Origin: DSBN01 sp041686355
GTDB taxonomy: Bacteria > Spirochaetota > Spirochaetia > DSM-16054 > Sediminispirochaetaceae
Direction of reading: 5' to 3'
NCBI GenBank assembly: GCA_041686355.1
Contig: JAWLDZ010000010.1
Span: forward strand, 1-60,907
DNA length: 60,907 nucleotides
Shown here: positions 60,583 to 60,907 of the stretch, one piece after another
Position numbering within the stretch: the stretch's first letter is position 1
How the letters are laid out: each line of letters opens with the position of its first letter
Made by a program: the position numbers and the translations under genes
The notes under the pieces: model-generated
What the model was told of the DNA's origin: nothing
The model's input: the letters and a program-made list of their open reading frames with translations, nothing else
Databases searched by the model: none

Positions 60583-60907
60583 GTAATCAGAAATTCAATT
60601 TTGGCTGGGGGACTCATGCCCGTGCAGCTGCTGTTCTTGGTATGTTCCTGCTGCTAAGTATAGTTGCGTGTAATGTAGAGCCCCAGGCGGGCGCTACGGT
60701 TACTCCGCAGCTTAGCTTCACGACTGCCTCGAGGGGTTTTGGAGATGTGCTGGGCAGCATAAAGCTCGATATTACCGGGCCCGGCATTGACCAGCAGTGG
60801 TTCTTTTCCGAGGAAGAGGACAGTATTGTACTTACCCTTCCCGAAGCGGATAATGTGCGCTTTGAGGTAGAAGCCCAACTGGATACCCTCGGCGGCTATA
60901 CCGGCCC
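60579..60907 (+). CDS. Predicted lipoprotein, 3' end beyond window
   Basis: Open to the window edge, about 109 residues visible. Leader with lipobox L-S-I-V-A-C (Cys32), then a beta-rich region (I-K-L-D-I-T-G-P-G-I-D) like an Ig-like or cadherin-like fold. The ATG overlaps the FecR-gene stop, which places it in the same operon. Confidence 0.75.
   Translation, partial: MSNQKFNFGWGTHARAAAVLGMFLLLSIVACNVEPQAGATVTPQLSFTTASRGFGDVLGSIKLDITGPGIDQQWFFSEEEDSIVLTLPEADNVRFEVEAQLDTLGGYTG

Overview
The window looks like chromosome of a free-living, saccharolytic spirochaete (Spirochaetaceae-type); I would not name a genus. Supporting signs are the gene order rpsF-ssb-rpsR-DUF2232-rplI-dnaB, the rpsB-tsf / frr-uppS-cdsA-dxr-rseP block, a bacterial XPB helicase, CpXC and WD40 exported proteins, a FlgH relative, a CHASE2 adenylate cyclase, and a sugar-binding protein whose leader ends in the W-A-G-G-A-Q-E pattern often seen in this group. 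No rRNA, tRNA, CRISPR array, insertion sequence or prophage gene was found. No stretch of more than 300 bases lacks a gene.

Layout. 1-2.5 kb: aroK (5' end missing) and aroC, then a nitrilase-family amidohydrolase. 2.5-5.1 kb (-): a PRPP-synthetase-like gene and a GT4 glycosyltransferase. 5.3-9.1 kb (+): XPB helicase coupled to its Helicase_C_3-like partner. 9.0-13.4 kb (-): icd, a TPR lipoprotein and fused aroDE. 13.5-16.9 kb (+): three exported proteins or lipoproteins. 16.9-29.1 kb (+): ABC-F ATPase, small membrane protein, maf, rpsB, tsf, terminator, frr-uppS-cdsA-dxr-rseP-CpXC-WD40. 29.2-33.6 kb (-): ribosomal/replication operon. 33.7-36.1 kb (+): small unknown protein, UDP-sugar pyrophosphorylase, hisI. 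36.1-39.1 kb (-): a 29-residue bS22/COX24-like protein, a FlgH-like protein and dxs. 39.3-41.6 kb (+): spirochaetal unknown and murD. 41.7-45.0 kb (-): metG-femAB. 45.1-52.0 kb: an alpha-glucoside locus (binding protein, two permeases, GH31 glucosidase) with a divergent LacI regulator. 52.0-54.8 kb (-): amino-acid catabolic operon (DauR/YheO-type regulator, RidA, tryptophanase-family lyase). 55.0-60.9 kb: CHASE2 adenylate cyclase divergent from an envelope operon (small exported protein, beta-barrel, FecR-domain protein, lipoprotein).

Assembly quality matters. There are three 100-N gaps. Two (32494-32593 and 58940-59039) are flanked on both sides by the same 99 bp, so they are almost certainly unmerged contig overlaps; deleting 199 bp at each restores an intact rpsR and an intact beta-barrel gene in frame. 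The third (29288-29387) has no such overlap: it cuts dnaB, and the sequence on its left belongs to another gene.

Most interesting non-coding signals: two long inverted repeats with related arms (54843-54977) upstream of the tryptophanase operon; adjacent perfect hairpins upstream of dxs; a nested hairpin in the rpsB leader; a palindromic -35 hexamer shared by two divergent promoters; and several ATGs lying 8-12 nt after a -10 box with no Shine-Dalgarno, which suggests leaderless mRNAs. Promoter calls are by-eye sigma70 matches and are predictions only.
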